Shown piece by piece: positions 1 to 11,507 of a DNA stretch of 64,000 nucleotides. The notes under the pieces were generated by a model. It ran no database searches and was not told where the DNA came from. It was given only the letters and a program-made list of their open reading frames with translations. The DNA comes from Narthecium ossifragum (Eukaryota; Streptophyta; Magnoliopsida; Dioscoreales; Nartheciaceae): the NCBI GenBank assembly GCA_963920575.1, contig OY986965.1, positions 17,252,957-17,316,956 on the forward strand. Direction: 5' to 3'. The translations under genes were made by a program, and so were the position numbers. Position 1 is the stretch's first letter, and every line of letters begins with the position of its first letter.

Positions 1-438
1 CCAGTCGATCGCGTGGAAGATTCGGTCGACCACCGAGAATACCATGAGCACTTATTCGACAAACCTCCTCTGACTGAAGTTGAAAGCATTCCCAGTACGT
101 CGCGAGGTATATTTCCTGTGACTTTTTCACCTTCATTAGTGGTTAAAAAGGAGATGACCTTAGTAGATATTTTCATCTCTCGACGGATTTATTTTCGATC
201 ATGTAATCTTGACATCCTTGACAATCCGAACGATGACATTCTTAATAGGTCAATGGATGATTCGATTATATTTGAGTATAACGTGGACTCCTTTCTTTCT
301 GATCACCAGGATGACATGCATTTCTGTTTGAGAGATCTAGCTATCTTGTTTACTGGTGTGAGTATGGAAAAGCTAACTCTCATTTTTGAAAAATACCACT
401 TGAATTTATATGCTAAATTAACCTTGTGGCACTATTGA
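1..438 (+). CDS. Hypothetical ORF, 5' end outside window
   Basis: The reading frame is open from the first base and ends with a TGA at 436-438, so the start probably lies upstream of the window. The first in-frame ATG is at 154. The visible product has about 145 residues and is acidic in its middle part. I see no zinc knuckle, protease, reverse transcriptase or integrase motif and do not recognise the family. The first codons include a GTCGATCGCG stretch of the same type as the palindromes found elsewhere in the window. It lies about 360 bp upstream of an Athila-type 3' noncoding module, so it could be an accessory ORF of a non-autonomous retroelement rather than a host gene. The function is unknown. 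Confidence 0.35.
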   Translation, partial: PVDRVEDSVDHREYHEHLFDKPPLTEVESIPSTSRGIFPVTFSPSLVVKKEMTLVDIFISRRIYFRSCNLDILDNPNDDILNRSMDDSIIFEYNVDSFLSDHQDDMHFCLRDLAILFTGVSMEKLTLIFEKYHLNLYAKLTLWHY

Positions 439-795
439 GGTCAAATATTCAGATTATAACACCCAGTGAGTTTGCATCCCATCGTGCTATAGAACATCCA
501 CCGAGGGCACGATTTAAAAATCTCTATATTTTATAGAGTGATTTAGTTTGCTTTATTTGCTTTATTGTGTGCTTGAGCGTGCTTGAGTTATTTTTAGGTT
601 GTGTGCTTGCATGTTGCTTTTGTTTTTGCTTTGCTTTGCTTTTGTTTTTAGGTGATCGAGCATCCCCTATCATACCTGAAGAATTCGCCCAGCCATGGTT
701 GTTATGAAAATTCGGCCACCCTGAGGAGCATTGGGTAGGATTTTAGCTATTCTATCAATTGAAATTCGAAGTTTGGCAACTCCCACAGTATTCAA
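439..795. other. T-rich noncoding stretch
   Basis: No gene is supported here. Bases 540-650 are a low-complexity run of TTTGCTT-like units. Bases 670-795 have no counterpart upstream of the related module in A1, so this sequence is either private to the A0 copy or older flanking DNA. Confidence 0.5.
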
Positions 796-841
796 AGAAG
801 AAAGCATGAAGTCGAGCCAATGACAATAAACAAAGGCGCTG

Positions 842-859
842 CTTGGGAGGCAACCCAAG
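842..859 (+). other. Stem-loop at start of Athila 3' noncoding module
   Basis: CTTGGG, a six-base loop AGGCAA, then CCCAAG can form a perfect 6-bp stem. The same hairpin occurs at 39659-39676 in A1. It lies just after the end of the coding region, so it would be transcribed. Its function is unknown. Confidence 0.5.
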
Positions 860-2195
860 GGGAGTTCGTTCCTTTCTCTTTTTATTTTCGCATTTTCATT
901 TTAGTTATATTTACCTTTTCTTTGCATTCCACCTTACATTGGGGACAATGTCAGTTTCAAGTGTGGGGGAGGAGATCTAGGAGATCTTGGTTGCATATGC
1001 CATGAGTAAGAATTAGTTAGCTTAACATATTCATAACATGATTGAATGAGTAATTTTACGACTTAGAATTAATTAGTTGAGTTATTTTCTTTGAGATGGT
1101 TGTGACTAAATGAGTAGACAAAAGCTGTGAGATTTTGAGCCTTTAGACTGACACATTCATATCAGTCTCACTATTTTCTTTCATGAGAGATATTCTTCCG
1201 TGGATTTGTTTCTCTAGAACTTGCTTTGATTCTATTCGATGTCACATTGACACATGTATACATGAAAATGATTAAGGCCATCTTTGTTATAAGCTACATA
1301 AGCCAAATAGCTAACTTCGTGATTAAATTTTCCTTTTTGCTAAACACCTTTGAGCTTTATTGACTTCATTGTTAACCCATATTACAAGCCTTAAACCTGA
1401 AAAATATTTCCGTTACCCAAGCCATAAAACTAGTGGAGCATTGATCATCATTATGATATGTATGGATGCAAAAGTTCAAGTGTGGGGGTGTTTGGATTTT
1501 TGGTATGGCTATATTTGAAAAAGAAAAAAAAAAGGAAAAGAAGAAAAAAGAAAGTGAAGGAGGAAACTGTTTCTCATGTTACAATATGTGTTTATGAATC
1601 ATCCCAATAGTTCTATATGATTTCTACAAAAGTTAGAAGTTCTTGTAAAAGATTGTTCCCTGTTTCGGTTAAAAAGTATTCCTTTGAACAATCTCTTTGC
1701 CAATGAGGTAATGTTATATGGTTTGAGTACTTTAAAGCCAAGTTGAAGAAAGTTGTTGAATGGAGTGATTGGTTGTACATGTCTTATTGATGCATTTTTG
1801 CTCCATTAGTTCCATTGGCTTTTGAGCTACATTCCTAAATATTTCCCACCTTAATCCTGGACCCCATTACAACCTTTTGAAATCCTTATGATTTGTATTA
1901 TGCATGTGATTCTAGTGGTGGAGAATGAGAAGATATGCAAGCTTATGGTAGATCATTTTCATTGGAATGAATTTAAGTGAAATACATACCCTTCAAACAC
2001 ATGAGAGTTGAGTGTTAACTTCCGTGAGGGTCTACTTATTTAGTATGCTCCATATTCAAGTGAAAATACTCACTGATTGCCTTTCAAGTTGTCTAAAAAT
2101 GTTTGTTCATGACGTGTTATGAGTTTTGTAAAGAGCTTGATTGTTCTTTGTTGATGCCGTTGCAACCTTGATATGTTGAGTAGAGTGAATTTTAG

Positions 2196-2235
2196 TTTTG
2201 CCCGAGGACGAGCAAAAGCTAAGTGTGGGGGAATT
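2196..2235 (+). other. Pre-PPT stem-loop and polypurine tract of A0
   Basis: TTTTGC and GCAAAA flank a ten-base loop containing CGAGGA, followed by AAGTGTGGGGGAA, the probable plus-strand primer (polypurine tract). The LTR begins at 2236. The same arrangement is present in A1 and, with a different stem sequence, in elements D and F. Confidence 0.65.
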
Positions 2236-3691
2236 TGATGATGATGCATAATGTTATATTTTTATCGCTTAATATTTAGTCTTCTGTGCTTATTTGGTAC
2301 TTAAATACACTCATTATTCTTATATTTTGATTTAGGATGCAATTGAAGTCCTTAAGTTTGAAAAGAAGCTGAAAAGAGTATATGAATCAACTTTAAAGAT
2401 ACTGTACTTGCTCATGAAGAACCAGATGATGTGCCATATATGGTTGGAAATCTCTTGAAGTCTAGTTTCTGGAGAATTTTACGGTTCGTGATACCGAGTT
2501 TCCTAGAGAAAGTTACGTCAATTTTAGTACCGATGGCGCAGTCTGCATGACAGAACAGTAAATACTCTTCAAAGTCCGATCGATCCGACACCTAGAGTAA
2601 GATCAATCCGTCTATGCAGAAACCTGACAGAACACATACTTTTCAGCTGTACACAGTCCGATCGATCCCTCTATCCATCCTACTAAGTTCGATCGATCCG
2701 ACACCTATAGTTCGATCGATCGGACTCGGGCGTAGCCAGAAATTGAAGATTCCGATGAGAAGGATCGATCCGACACCCATAGTGGGATCGATCCTACTTT
2801 CCCGGTGAAGAAAATCAACGGTTTTGATCTAATCCAGGGATGGATACACTTAAGGCTATAAAGAGGACTCTTTTTAGGGTTTGTGTGGGGATTCCTAAAC
2901 ACTTTTGGCTGCCCTTTCTACTCTTTTATATTTTTCCTAGGTTTTCTCTTGTTTATTGGAATCTTTTGAGGATTGTTCTCGATGGCCCTGCGTGGCTAAA
3001 TCTTGATCCTTGGTCGAGAAGACTGAAACCTCGGAATCAATGAAACTGTGAGATCTAATCTATTTTTATTGTTCAATTTATACTTGAGTATTGAATGTTC
3101 TTCTGTGATTAGATGTTCATGGTTGTGTTGTCTAATTGTAGGAGGCCTACTAGTTTATTATTTATGGTGATCTACTACTAGGTTGGATATCAAATTCGTA
3201 ATTGTTTGATCCCTCTAATCTGCGAAGCAACTGAGATCTATTGATTTACTGCGTTTCAGAGATTAATAGATCTTAGGAAGAATATTCGACTAGATTAAAT
3301 GCAACCGCTTGTGCTTGTGTTGTTTAGCTTCATCGATCTCCCAATTCTTAAGGCTGCTACTAGATTAAATCTACAACACGTGTCTTAGGTTGTTTAGTAG
3401 TTAGGGTTGATTAGATCGCTTGTTTCTAATTAACTATGGTCGAGAAGAGATTCGAATTTAATTCGAACGATGAATATTCATGATATGAATTGATTGATAC
3501 TTGCATCTATGATCAGTTGTTGGATTCCGATGGTGGGTGTTGACTCAGACCAATGTTTGTTCTCTTGATTTAATTCAATTCTTCACTTTAGATTATTTCT
3601 TTACTGTTTTTCCTCACGTTTAAAACCCCCCATCTTTGTTCACTACGCACAAAACCAGGCTAAACACTCTTCGTGGGATCGACTCGTATCA
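2236..3691 (+). repeat. 3' LTR of A0, truncated
   Basis: The repeat starts TGATGATGATGC directly after the polypurine tract and follows the A1 LTR through a TATA-like TATAAAGA at 2857-2864. It breaks off after a GGATCGACTCGTATCA sequence at 3676-3691. The terminal ACATCA of the intact LTR is missing. Between 2340 and 2540 it carries the same U3 segment as A1, with disrupting differences. Confidence 0.8.
2575..2797. repeat. GATCGATC palindrome array, A0 LTR
   Basis: About seven copies of CCGATCGATCC-like or GATCGATCGGA-like palindromes are separated by unrelated spacers. The array ends about 60 bp upstream of the TATA-like box at 2857. The A1 LTR has more units in the corresponding interval. 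Confidence 0.75.
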
Positions 3692-4678
3692 GTGAAGAAT
3701 ACAAATATACGTCATTGGCTCACGGTCGATCGGTGCATCGACCGTGGGAAGTGGTTTTTCTTCACAGAGCCTGACGGACGATGCGACGGTCGATGCGGCG
3801 GTCGACCGTGGCGCATTAATGAAGAAAGTAAAGAAGCGACGGTCGATCGGTGCATCGATTCTGGGAAGCGTTTTTCTTCACAGAGCCTGACGGACGATGC
3901 GACGGTCGATGCGGCGGTCGACCGTGGCGCATATATGAAGAAAAGTCAAGGAGCGACGGTCGATCCGAGCATCGACCTTGGGAAGTTATTCTCTTAACAA
4001 AGGCTCACGAACGATGTGACGGTCGATGTCACGGTCGACCGTGAGAGTGACGGACGATGCGTGAATCGACCGTTGAGCAAAAAGGCTGAGTTTTTTATAC
4101 GTGACGGACGATGCATGGATCGACCGCCAGCAGCGCGCAGAGTAAAAAACTAGCCGTTGGAGAGTTGCAGAGAGTCGTTGGGGCTCCTTGTTGAGCTGGT
4201 TGAAGCCCAAGTATAAGTAGTTCCTTCATGTAAACTTGCTATAACTTTCATCATTATTATTGAGATCATCTGACCAAGTTCTAGAAAAGATTTCTACTTA
4301 TTCTCCCTTGAGCTAAAACCTTTATAAACCTTCTTCAAGTGTGAAGAAGTATTTTGAAAGTTGTTCAACAGCAAGTGGATGTGATTGTAAGGTCACCAAG
4401 CACCAGGAACCTTGGAGGAAAAGCTTGGAAAGGATTTGCAAGTAGAGGAACCTCTAGGAGAGCCTTGAGAAAAGTGGACGTAGACCAAGAGTTGGGTCGA
4501 ACCACTATAAATCGGTGTTATCTCTCTAACCCTTCCTTCATTTAATTCTTGCATGCTATTGTAGTTAAGTTTAATTTCGTTTACAAGCATTCAAGCTGTT
4601 AGATCTTTTTCTATCTGAATTTTTCATCAATCTAGTTTTTCGAAAAAGGGTCCAATTCACCCCCCTCTTGGACCTTCA
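3692..4678 (+). repeat. 5' LTR of copia-1, 5'-truncated
   Basis: It matches the 3' LTR from about 12254 onward with scattered substitutions and ends in ...GGACCTTCA just before the primer binding site. The palindrome array fills 3720-4130, and a TATA-like TATAAGTA lies at 4212-4219, about 83 bp after the array. The U3 start seen at 12042-12253 is absent. Confidence 0.88.
3720..4130. repeat. GGTCGATC/GATCGACC palindrome array, copia-1 5' LTR
   Basis: At least a dozen half-sites of the type ACGGTCGAT or ATCGACCGT occur here, many paired as inverted repeats around 4-8 bp loops, together with GACGGACGATGCG variants. Short open frames across this interval arise from the repeat and are not genes. 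Confidence 0.8.
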
Positions 4679-4680
4679 AT

Positions 4681-4697
4681 TGGTATCAGAGCTAGGT
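4681..4697 (+). other. Primer binding site (initiator tRNA-Met), copia-1
   Basis: TGGTATCAGAGCTAGGT starts two bases after the LTR terminus. TGGTATCAGAGC is the classic complement of the plant initiator methionine tRNA 3' end, used to prime minus-strand synthesis. Confidence 0.9.
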
Positions 4698-4742
4698 CTC
4701 TAATTTAGTGGTGTAACAACCCTTAGACGATTCTATCTAGAG

Positions 4743-6469
4743 ATGGAAAATATAGAGGGACAAGCTACCAATAGGCCACCCTACTTCAATGGTTCAAACT
4801 ACAATTACTGGAAAACAAAAATGGAAATTTTTGTTCAATCAATGGACTATGAGGCATGGTTAGTAATAGAGGATGGACCTTATGTCCTTACTAAAATTGT
4901 CGATGAGAAAGATGTCCCAAAGATAAAGAGTGACTACACCCCAATTGACCTCAAAAACCTTCAAACTAATGCCAAGGCCAAAAGCTTTCTATTTTGTGCC
5001 CTTAGCCCTAGTGAATTCAATAGGGTCTCTACATGCAAATCAGCAAAAGAGATATGGGACAAACTTGAGGTTACATATGAGGGAACTAGCCGGGTTAAAG
5101 AGTCTAAGATAAGTATGCTTGTACATGAGTATGAACTATTTTGCATGAAGAATGATGAAACTATTAGTGAGATGTTTACACGTTTTACTAACATATTAAA
5201 TATGCTTGAATCTCTTGGAAGAATTTATGCTAATGTGAGGTTGTGAGGAAGATTCTTACGTGTTTACCTAAGTCGTTGGATCCTAAAGTGACAGCGATAG
5301 AAGAAGCCAAGGATCTATCCAAATTGCCACTAGATGAGCTCATGGGTTCCCTCATGACCTATAAGATGAACTTGAAGAGAAGCAACGAAGAGGGAGATAA
5401 AAAGAAGAAGACGGTTGCCTTCAAGTCATCTAGCAAAGACTCATTCGATTCAAGTGATGGAGATGACGATAAGGAGTTGGCGATGATATCAAGAAGAATA
5501 CAAAAGATCTTCAAACGTCAAGGAGGAAAGAAATTCTTCAAGAAGAAATTCCCCAAAGGTGAAAAATACAATCCTACTTCTTCTAACACAAATGAAATCA
5601 TATGTTATGAGTGTAGAAAACCCGGACACTACAAGTTCGATTGCCCTCAACTCAAGAAGCCTTCAAGCAAGGAGTTCAATAATAGGAAGGCAATGGTGGC
5701 TACTTGGGGAGAAAGCGATGTGGAGACCTCATCCGATGAAGAAGAACAAGAGGTAGCCAACATATGCTTAATGGCACATGGAGATGAGGAAGAAGAAGAA
5801 AATGAGGTAGAGGATGAGCTTGCATTTGAAGAACTCTTTGATGCTTATCATGCTTTAGCAAATGATTTCAAATTCCTTAAAAAGAAATACTATGCTACTT
5901 GTAAGGACTTGAAGAAAGTAGAAGAAGAAAAAGTAGATGCCATGCATAGGATTGGAACTTTAGAAAATGAAAACAAATGCATGCTAGAGAACAAGTCTTG
6001 TGACACAAATGACACACTTAAGGATGAACTCAAGGACACTCAATATGAGCTCACCATATTGAAGAATACAAACTATGATATGCAAAGAGAACTTATCTTC
6101 TTGAGGAAATCCAAGAGAGATCTCACTCTTGAGGTAAATGACTTAAAAATCACTATAGCAAAATTTGTGAAGAGTAGAGACAAGTTAGATGAAATTCTTG
6201 ATAGCCAAAGGAACTCCTTAAATAAGGAAGGAATTGGCTACAACCCTAGGAAGGTGAACAACCAAAAGAAGACTAACTTTGTTAAAGCTTCTTCTCATCC
6301 TCCTAAGGTAACACAAGCACTTATATGTCATTATTGTTGCAAAGTAGGTAACATTGCACCTAGTTGCTATTTAATGAGGAATGCTAATGCTAAGAAAATC
6401 TGGGCACCTAGACATTCATCTTCTTCTCTTATGCAAAGTACTAATGCAAATGGACCCAAAAAGATTTAG
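4743..6469 (+). pseudogene. gag: copia-1 gag (capsid/nucleocapsid), frameshifted
   Basis: Gag forms the cytoplasmic virus-like particle and binds genomic RNA. The ATG at 4743 opens a 167-codon frame with the SIRE-type N-terminus (RPPYFNGSNYNYWK). Homology passes into another frame near 5235-5245, which indicates a one-base indel, and continues to a TAG at 6467-6469. A CCHC zinc knuckle (CYECRKPGHYKFDC) lies near 5602. A long lysine/glutamate-rich coiled-coil-like stretch follows. A second knuckle near 6330 has Asn where the His should be. The final TAG replaces a probable Trp codon. The product would be truncated and shifted. Confidence 0.9.
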
Positions 6470-6510
6470 GTACCAAAAATCAAGGTTTGATCTCTTATTT
6501 GTAGGAATGC

Positions 6511-9500
6511 ATGAGATCCAAGATCAATACCAACACAAAGGCTAAAAGATGGTACCTTTATAGTGGATGCTCAAGACATATGACGGGTGAAAGGAGCATG
6601 TTCTCAACCCTTCAATCTAAAGATGGAGGAATGGTGACTTTTGGAGATAATGGAAAAGGAAAAATTATTGGCATTGGCAATATTGGTAAAACCTCTTCCA
6701 TTATTTTTGAAAATGTTCTCTTAGTTGAAGGTTTGAAACATAACTTGCTTAGCATTAGTCAATTATGTGATAGAGGTAACAAAGTTATTTTTGAAGATTC
6801 AAAATGCAATGTTAAGAATGCTCTTAGTGATAAAATCTTGCTAGTAGGTCATCGTGATGGTAATGTATACACATTCTATCTTGATGATCTTGTTTGCCAT
6901 AATGATGTATGCTTTAGTGTCTTAAATGAAAATTCTTGGTTATGGCATAGAAGGCTTGGACATGCACACATGGATTTAATATCCAAACTTTCTCGAAAAG
7001 ACCTTGTTCTTGGACTTCCCAAGATCAAATTTGAGAAAGATAAGATTTGTGATGCATGTCAAAGAGGAAAACAAGTAAAATCCTCTTTCAAGTCTAAAGA
7101 TATAGTTTTCACCACAAGAGCACTAGAACTCATTCATATGGACTTTTTTGGGCCTACTAAACCAACTAGCTTAGGTGGTAGCTCATATGGATTTGTTTTA
7201 GTAGATGACTATACTAGATACACTTGAGTGATTTTCCTTGCACACAAAGATGAAGTGTTTGAGAAATTCACCAACTTTTGTAGAAGAATCTAAAATGAGA
7301 AAGGTATTCTCATTACATGCATTAGAAGTGATAATGGAGGAGAATTCAAGAATTCCCATCTAGAAAAGTTTTGTAATGACAACGGGATTTCCCATAACTT
7401 CTCTTCACCTAGAACCCCTCAACAAAGTGGTGTTGTTGAAAGGAAAAATAGAATCCTACAAGACATGGCCAGAACTTTATTATGTGAAAATAATCTTCCT
7501 AAGTATTTTTGGGCCGAAGCAATTAATACTTCTTGCCATGTGATAAATAGAGTAACCTTGAGACCCATTTTGAAGAAAACCCGTTATGAGCTTTGGAAAG
7601 GAAGAATTCCAAATATTGGGTACTTTAGAGCCTTTGGTTGCAAATGTTTTATCATGAACAATGGCAAGGATAGTCTTGGAAAATTTGATGCTATGTCCGA
7701 TGAAGGAGTCTTTCTTGAATATTCGGGAAGAAGCAAAAGTTATAGAATCTTCAATAAAAGGACTTTTGTGGTTGAAGAATCAATGCATGTTACATTTGAT
7801 GAAATGATTTTAATTCCTAGTAGAATTGATAATGGTAAAGATAAGGAAATCCCAAATGACAAATCGAAAGACTTATTGGATGAAACCCAAAATGATGTTG
7901 AAGAATTGAATGTTAGATTTGAGGAATCCCTTGAGATTATACCTAGTGATCAACATCATGAGTTGCCAAAAGATTGGAAGTGTGTAACTTCGCACCCAAA
8001 GGAATTTATAATTGGTGAACCATCAAGAGGAATCCAAACTAGATCTTCATTAAATACTTGTGCAAATTTAGCCTTCCTATCTCAAATTGAGCCTAAAACG
8101 AAAGAGGAAGTACTAGAGGATAATCATTGGATCCTAGCAATGCAAGAAGAGTTGAATCAATTTGAAAGAAATGAAGTTTGGAATTTGGTACCTAGATCTC
8201 ATGATCATCTCGTTATATGTACTAAATGGGTTTTTAGAAACAAAATGGATGAATCGGGAACAATTACAAGGAATAAAGCTAGACTAGTTGCAAAAGGTTT
8301 CAATCAACAAGAATGAATTGATTTTGATGAGACTTTTGCACCTGTAGCTAGACTTGAGGCAATAAGACTACTTCTAGCTTTTGCATCATATAAAGATTTC
8401 AAATTATATCAAATGAATGTTAAGAGTGCCTTCTTGAATGGTTTACTAAAAGAAGAAGTCTATGTTGAACAACCCCCCGGTTTTGAAGACTATAAATTGA
8501 GAGATCATGTATTCAAACTGACTAAAGCCTTATATGGATTAAAACAAGCTCCTAGAGCTTGGTATGAAAGGCTTAGCAAATTCTTGATGGATAATGATTT
8601 TTGTAGAGAAAAAATTGATACTACATTGTTTACCAAATCAAAAGGCAAAGATTTGCTCTTAGTTCAAATTTATGTTGATGATATTATTTTTGGTTCTACA
8701 AATGATAAACTTTATGAAGAATTTGCCACATGCATGCAAAGTGAGTTTGAGATGAGTTTAATGGGTGAACTCAATTATTTTCTTGATTTACAAATCATGC
8801 AAACTCGAGGAGGGATCTTTATTAATCAAGCCAAATACACTAGAGACCTACTCAAAAAATATGATTTTGTAGAATCCAAAATTTATAGAACCCCCATGTG
8901 TACAACACTAAAATTAGACAAGGATGAAGATGGGAAACTCGTTGAACAAACACTTTATAGAGGGATGATTGGTTTTTTACTCTATTTGACCGCTAGTAGA
9001 CCGGACATCATGTTTAGTGTTTGCCTTTGTGTTAGATATCAATCTTGTCCTAAGAAATCTCATTTGGCTGCGGTCAAGAGGATCTTTAGATATCTAATAG
9101 GAACCCAAAATTATGGTTTGTGGTATCCTATCTTTTGATCTAATTGGCTACTCCGATGCGGATTTTGCCGGATGTAGACTTGATAAAAAAATCACAAGTG
9201 ATACATGTCACTTTCTTGGTCATGCACTTGTTTCTTGGTTCTCCAAGAAGCAAAATTCAGTTGCCTTATCCACCGCCGAAGCGGAATACATTGCGGCGGG
9301 TAGTTGTTGTGCACAATTACATTGGATAAAAATGCAATTGGAAGATTACAACATACATGTAGGCAAAATGCCCATTAGATGTGACAACACTAGTGCCATA
9401 AACTTATCTAAAAATCCCATCCTACATTCTAGAACAAAGCACATAGAAATTAGACATCATTTCCTTCGTGATCATGCACAAAAAGGAGATATTGCACTTG

Positions 9501-9612
9501 AGTTTTTAGCACCGAACATCAAATTGCGGATATTGTAACCAAACCCTTGAGTGAAGACAGAATTCTCTATCTACTAAGGGAGCTTGGGATGTCTAATGGA
9601 TGTCCAAAATAA
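6511..9612 (+). pseudogene. pol: copia-1 pol: protease, integrase, RT, RNase H, broken
   Basis: Protease: the motif reads YSGCSRHMTG, with Tyr (codon 6559-6561) in place of the catalytic Asp. Integrase: an HHCC finger near 6940-7060, then the core with MDFFGP, RSDNGG and VVERKN. RT: YVDD at 8671-8682. RNase H: SDADFAG near 9154, STAEAEY, and a final TKPLSED motif before TAA at 9610-9612. In-frame stops sit at 7225-7227, 7291-7293 and 8314-8316. Frameshifts occur near 9130 and 9520, and between gag and protease (6470-6510). Domain order is PR-IN-RT-RH, as in Ty1/copia. Several lesions make the enzyme set non-functional. Confidence 0.92.
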
Positions 9613-10289
9613 AGGAGCTAAAAGGAAAAGGAATTGGTCACCTCTTTAACTGCTTTTCATACCATATTCAACTTGAATGTTAAATTTTGGTAAATTAAGT
9701 TAATATCATGATTAATGAGTGATTTTTGTCTCATAATATTTAGTTACACGTGCATGCAATGTTTTGTGATGTTTTGATTTAAAAATGATTTTAAATTGAA
9801 TTTCAAAACTCACTTTCTGGAACTGACGGTCGATCCAGCCTTCTTGACGGTCGACCGTGCGTACCTTCGCACTGGACGGTCGACCGCCAACCTCCTCGGA
9901 TCGACCGTCGGATGTCATTTTTAGACCCCTTGTGTGCCACGGTCGACCGCCAACTTCGTTGGATCGACCGTGCGATGGCTTTTTACACAAAATGTGTGCG
10001 AGGGTCGACCGCCAAGTCTTCGGATCGACTGTGGGCTTTTCTTTTCACACAAAATGCTCGCGACAGTCGACCACCAATTTCTTACGGTCGACCGCCACGG
10101 ACCGTCTGACAACTTAAGTAGGGGCTTTTTCATCTTTTCCTCTCCAGTCTCCCCTTATAACTCCCGATCAACCCTTCATTCCTCACTGGTTCGACCGTGC
10201 CCTAACTTTCTCCAAACGACCGTGCTCCTCCTCTCTCTCTCAAGCCGATCTCCTCTTCCCCACTCAAAACCCTAACCAGCTGGAGCACA
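9613..10289 (+). other. copia-1 spacer between pol and env-position ORF
   Basis: This is noncoding. It is AT-rich to about 9820, then carries a palindrome array at 9824-10107 with units such as GACGGTCGACCG and TCGGATCGACCG. A CT-rich leader follows from 10130 to the next ATG at 10290. The CT-rich stretch may be the 5' leader of a subgenomic or spliced transcript for the downstream ORF; that is inference. Confidence 0.6.
9824..10107. repeat. GGTCGACC palindrome array, copia-1 internal
   Basis: Roughly ten GGTCGACCG, GGATCGACCG or ACGGTCGATC units are spaced 20-40 bp apart. It has the same motif vocabulary as the copia LTR array but lies inside the element, upstream of the env-position ORF. 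That suggests the array has been duplicated or captured twice by this family. Confidence 0.75.
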
Positions 10290-11507
10290 ATGCCTCGTAC
10301 CAAGAATGTTGGTCCTCCTCCACCTGAGGAACCAAGTCCAGCTGGGAAACGAAAAACGGGAGCAGCAAAGAAGCCACCCGGGTCAAAGAAAGCCAAAGGA
10401 GTGCAAAGTGGTTCCTCATCCAATCCTCCACCTACCCCTTCCTACGACGACTACTTCTTCCTAGATAAGGATAGGTATAAATCCTGGCCTGAATTTAAGG
10501 ATAAATTCGTTTTCTCCGGTAGATCTTTACAATTGCCCACAAACAAGAAACATGTAGTTGAGCAATTCTTCACTGATATGGGTTGGAACAAATACCTAGA
10601 GATGCCTCAATACATCTATCCCGAAATGGTTAGATATTTTTATTACAATATGACTGAGGATATAGATGATGAAGGTTGTGTAGCTATTAGTAGCTATGTC
10701 TATGGTAATGAAATCAAAATTACCATAGAATGGTTGAATGAGTTACTAGATGCACCTAATCAAGGAGAGTGCATATACTTCACTTCTTATGAGGATCTCA
10801 ATAGAGTTGATAAGGACAAACAAGGGAGGAAGGCAATCCTTAAGGCGCTACTTGTTGAGAAAAACCCTATAGAGCTAAATAGCCTACACCAACAGTTTAG
10901 GGAGCTTGCCCATTTCCTAGGAACAAACCTATTTCCTAAGCTTGGCCATCATGATCACTTAAAACCCATCCATGCCTATGTTCTTTCGTGCATGGTTAGG
11001 AAGAAGGCTCTTAACCTAGGTTATCTCCTTATCAAGGAGATGCTTAATCTAAATGCTAGGCAATCACTTCCTTTTCGGGGGCTTCTAGCAAAAATTTTCT
11101 AAGCCCTCACCCTAAACCTAGCCGTTGATGAACGGAAACCCCTTTCACAACCCTTCAACAAGTCCACCTACAAGAGGATGAAGGCCGCCAAACGAGCTTT
11201 AGGCCTCAGTTGGCCTGATGTCAGTGGAGATGAAGATGATGAGCCTCAAGAAGAGCATGAAGAAGAAAATTTAGGAGGAGAGCCTCTACTTGAAGGACAT
11301 CAAGGAGAATCCTCTAGTAGCCGAGTTCGTCGCACCACAGTACAAAGGATTGATGATCTTGAAGCAAGATTGGGAAGAATGGAAGTGAGTCTAGATGACA
11401 TCAAGACTTCCCAAATCCAAGATAACGCCAAGATATCCAAGCAACTTGAAGATATTTTCGCCTACATCAAGAATGAATTCCCACCTGACACTCCTTCAGT
11501 TGATTGA
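10290..11507 (+). pseudogene. copia-1 env-position ORF, one internal stop
   Basis: An ATG at 10290 opens a frame that runs to 11507 with a single in-frame TAA at 11100-11102. Codons between the stop and the next ATG at 11178 remain open, so this was one ORF of about 405 codons. The N-terminus is Pro/Lys/Ser-rich and basic (KRKTGAAKKPPGSKKAKG), which could act as a nuclear signal. The middle, with MVRYFYYNMTEDIDDEG and similar segments, resembles the domain called putative plant transposon protein in the extra ORF of SIRE-type elements. The C-terminal 60 residues have heptad spacing (IDDLEARLGRMEVSLDDI), predicting a coiled coil. Its role is unknown. No clear signal peptide or transmembrane helix is seen, so calling it an envelope protein would be unsafe. 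Confidence 0.75.

Larger units (their letters stand above)
796..3691 (+). mobile_element. Athila-type Ty3/gypsy element A0, 3' fragment
   Basis: This stretch follows the post-integrase region and LTR of the complete element A1 (39611-42766) almost collinearly. Similarity begins at the base corresponding to the A1 integrase stop codon and ends inside the LTR, about 70 bp before the expected LTR end, where copia sequence starts. No gag-pol sequence precedes it in the window. The 3' region contains a purine tract near 1517-1560, several repeats of a CAAGTGTGGGGG motif, a stem-loop and a polypurine tract. The LTR is shorter than in A1 because several palindrome-array units are missing. It is an older and more diverged copy than A1. 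Confidence 0.85.

Noticed and set aside
670..858. Minus-strand frame of 62 codons, possible captured gene piece
   Set aside because: It crosses into the Athila module on one side and has no recognised motif. Evidence is too thin to call.
3720..4210. Open frames on both strands rich in VDR, IDR and TVD peptides in the copia LTR
   Set aside because: They arise because the GGTCGATC-type repeat has few stops in several frames. The same frames recur in every array, on both strands, without a shared start or domain.
4680..4697. tRNA gene near the copia LTR
   Set aside because: Only the 3'-end complement is present, without cloverleaf. It is a primer binding site.
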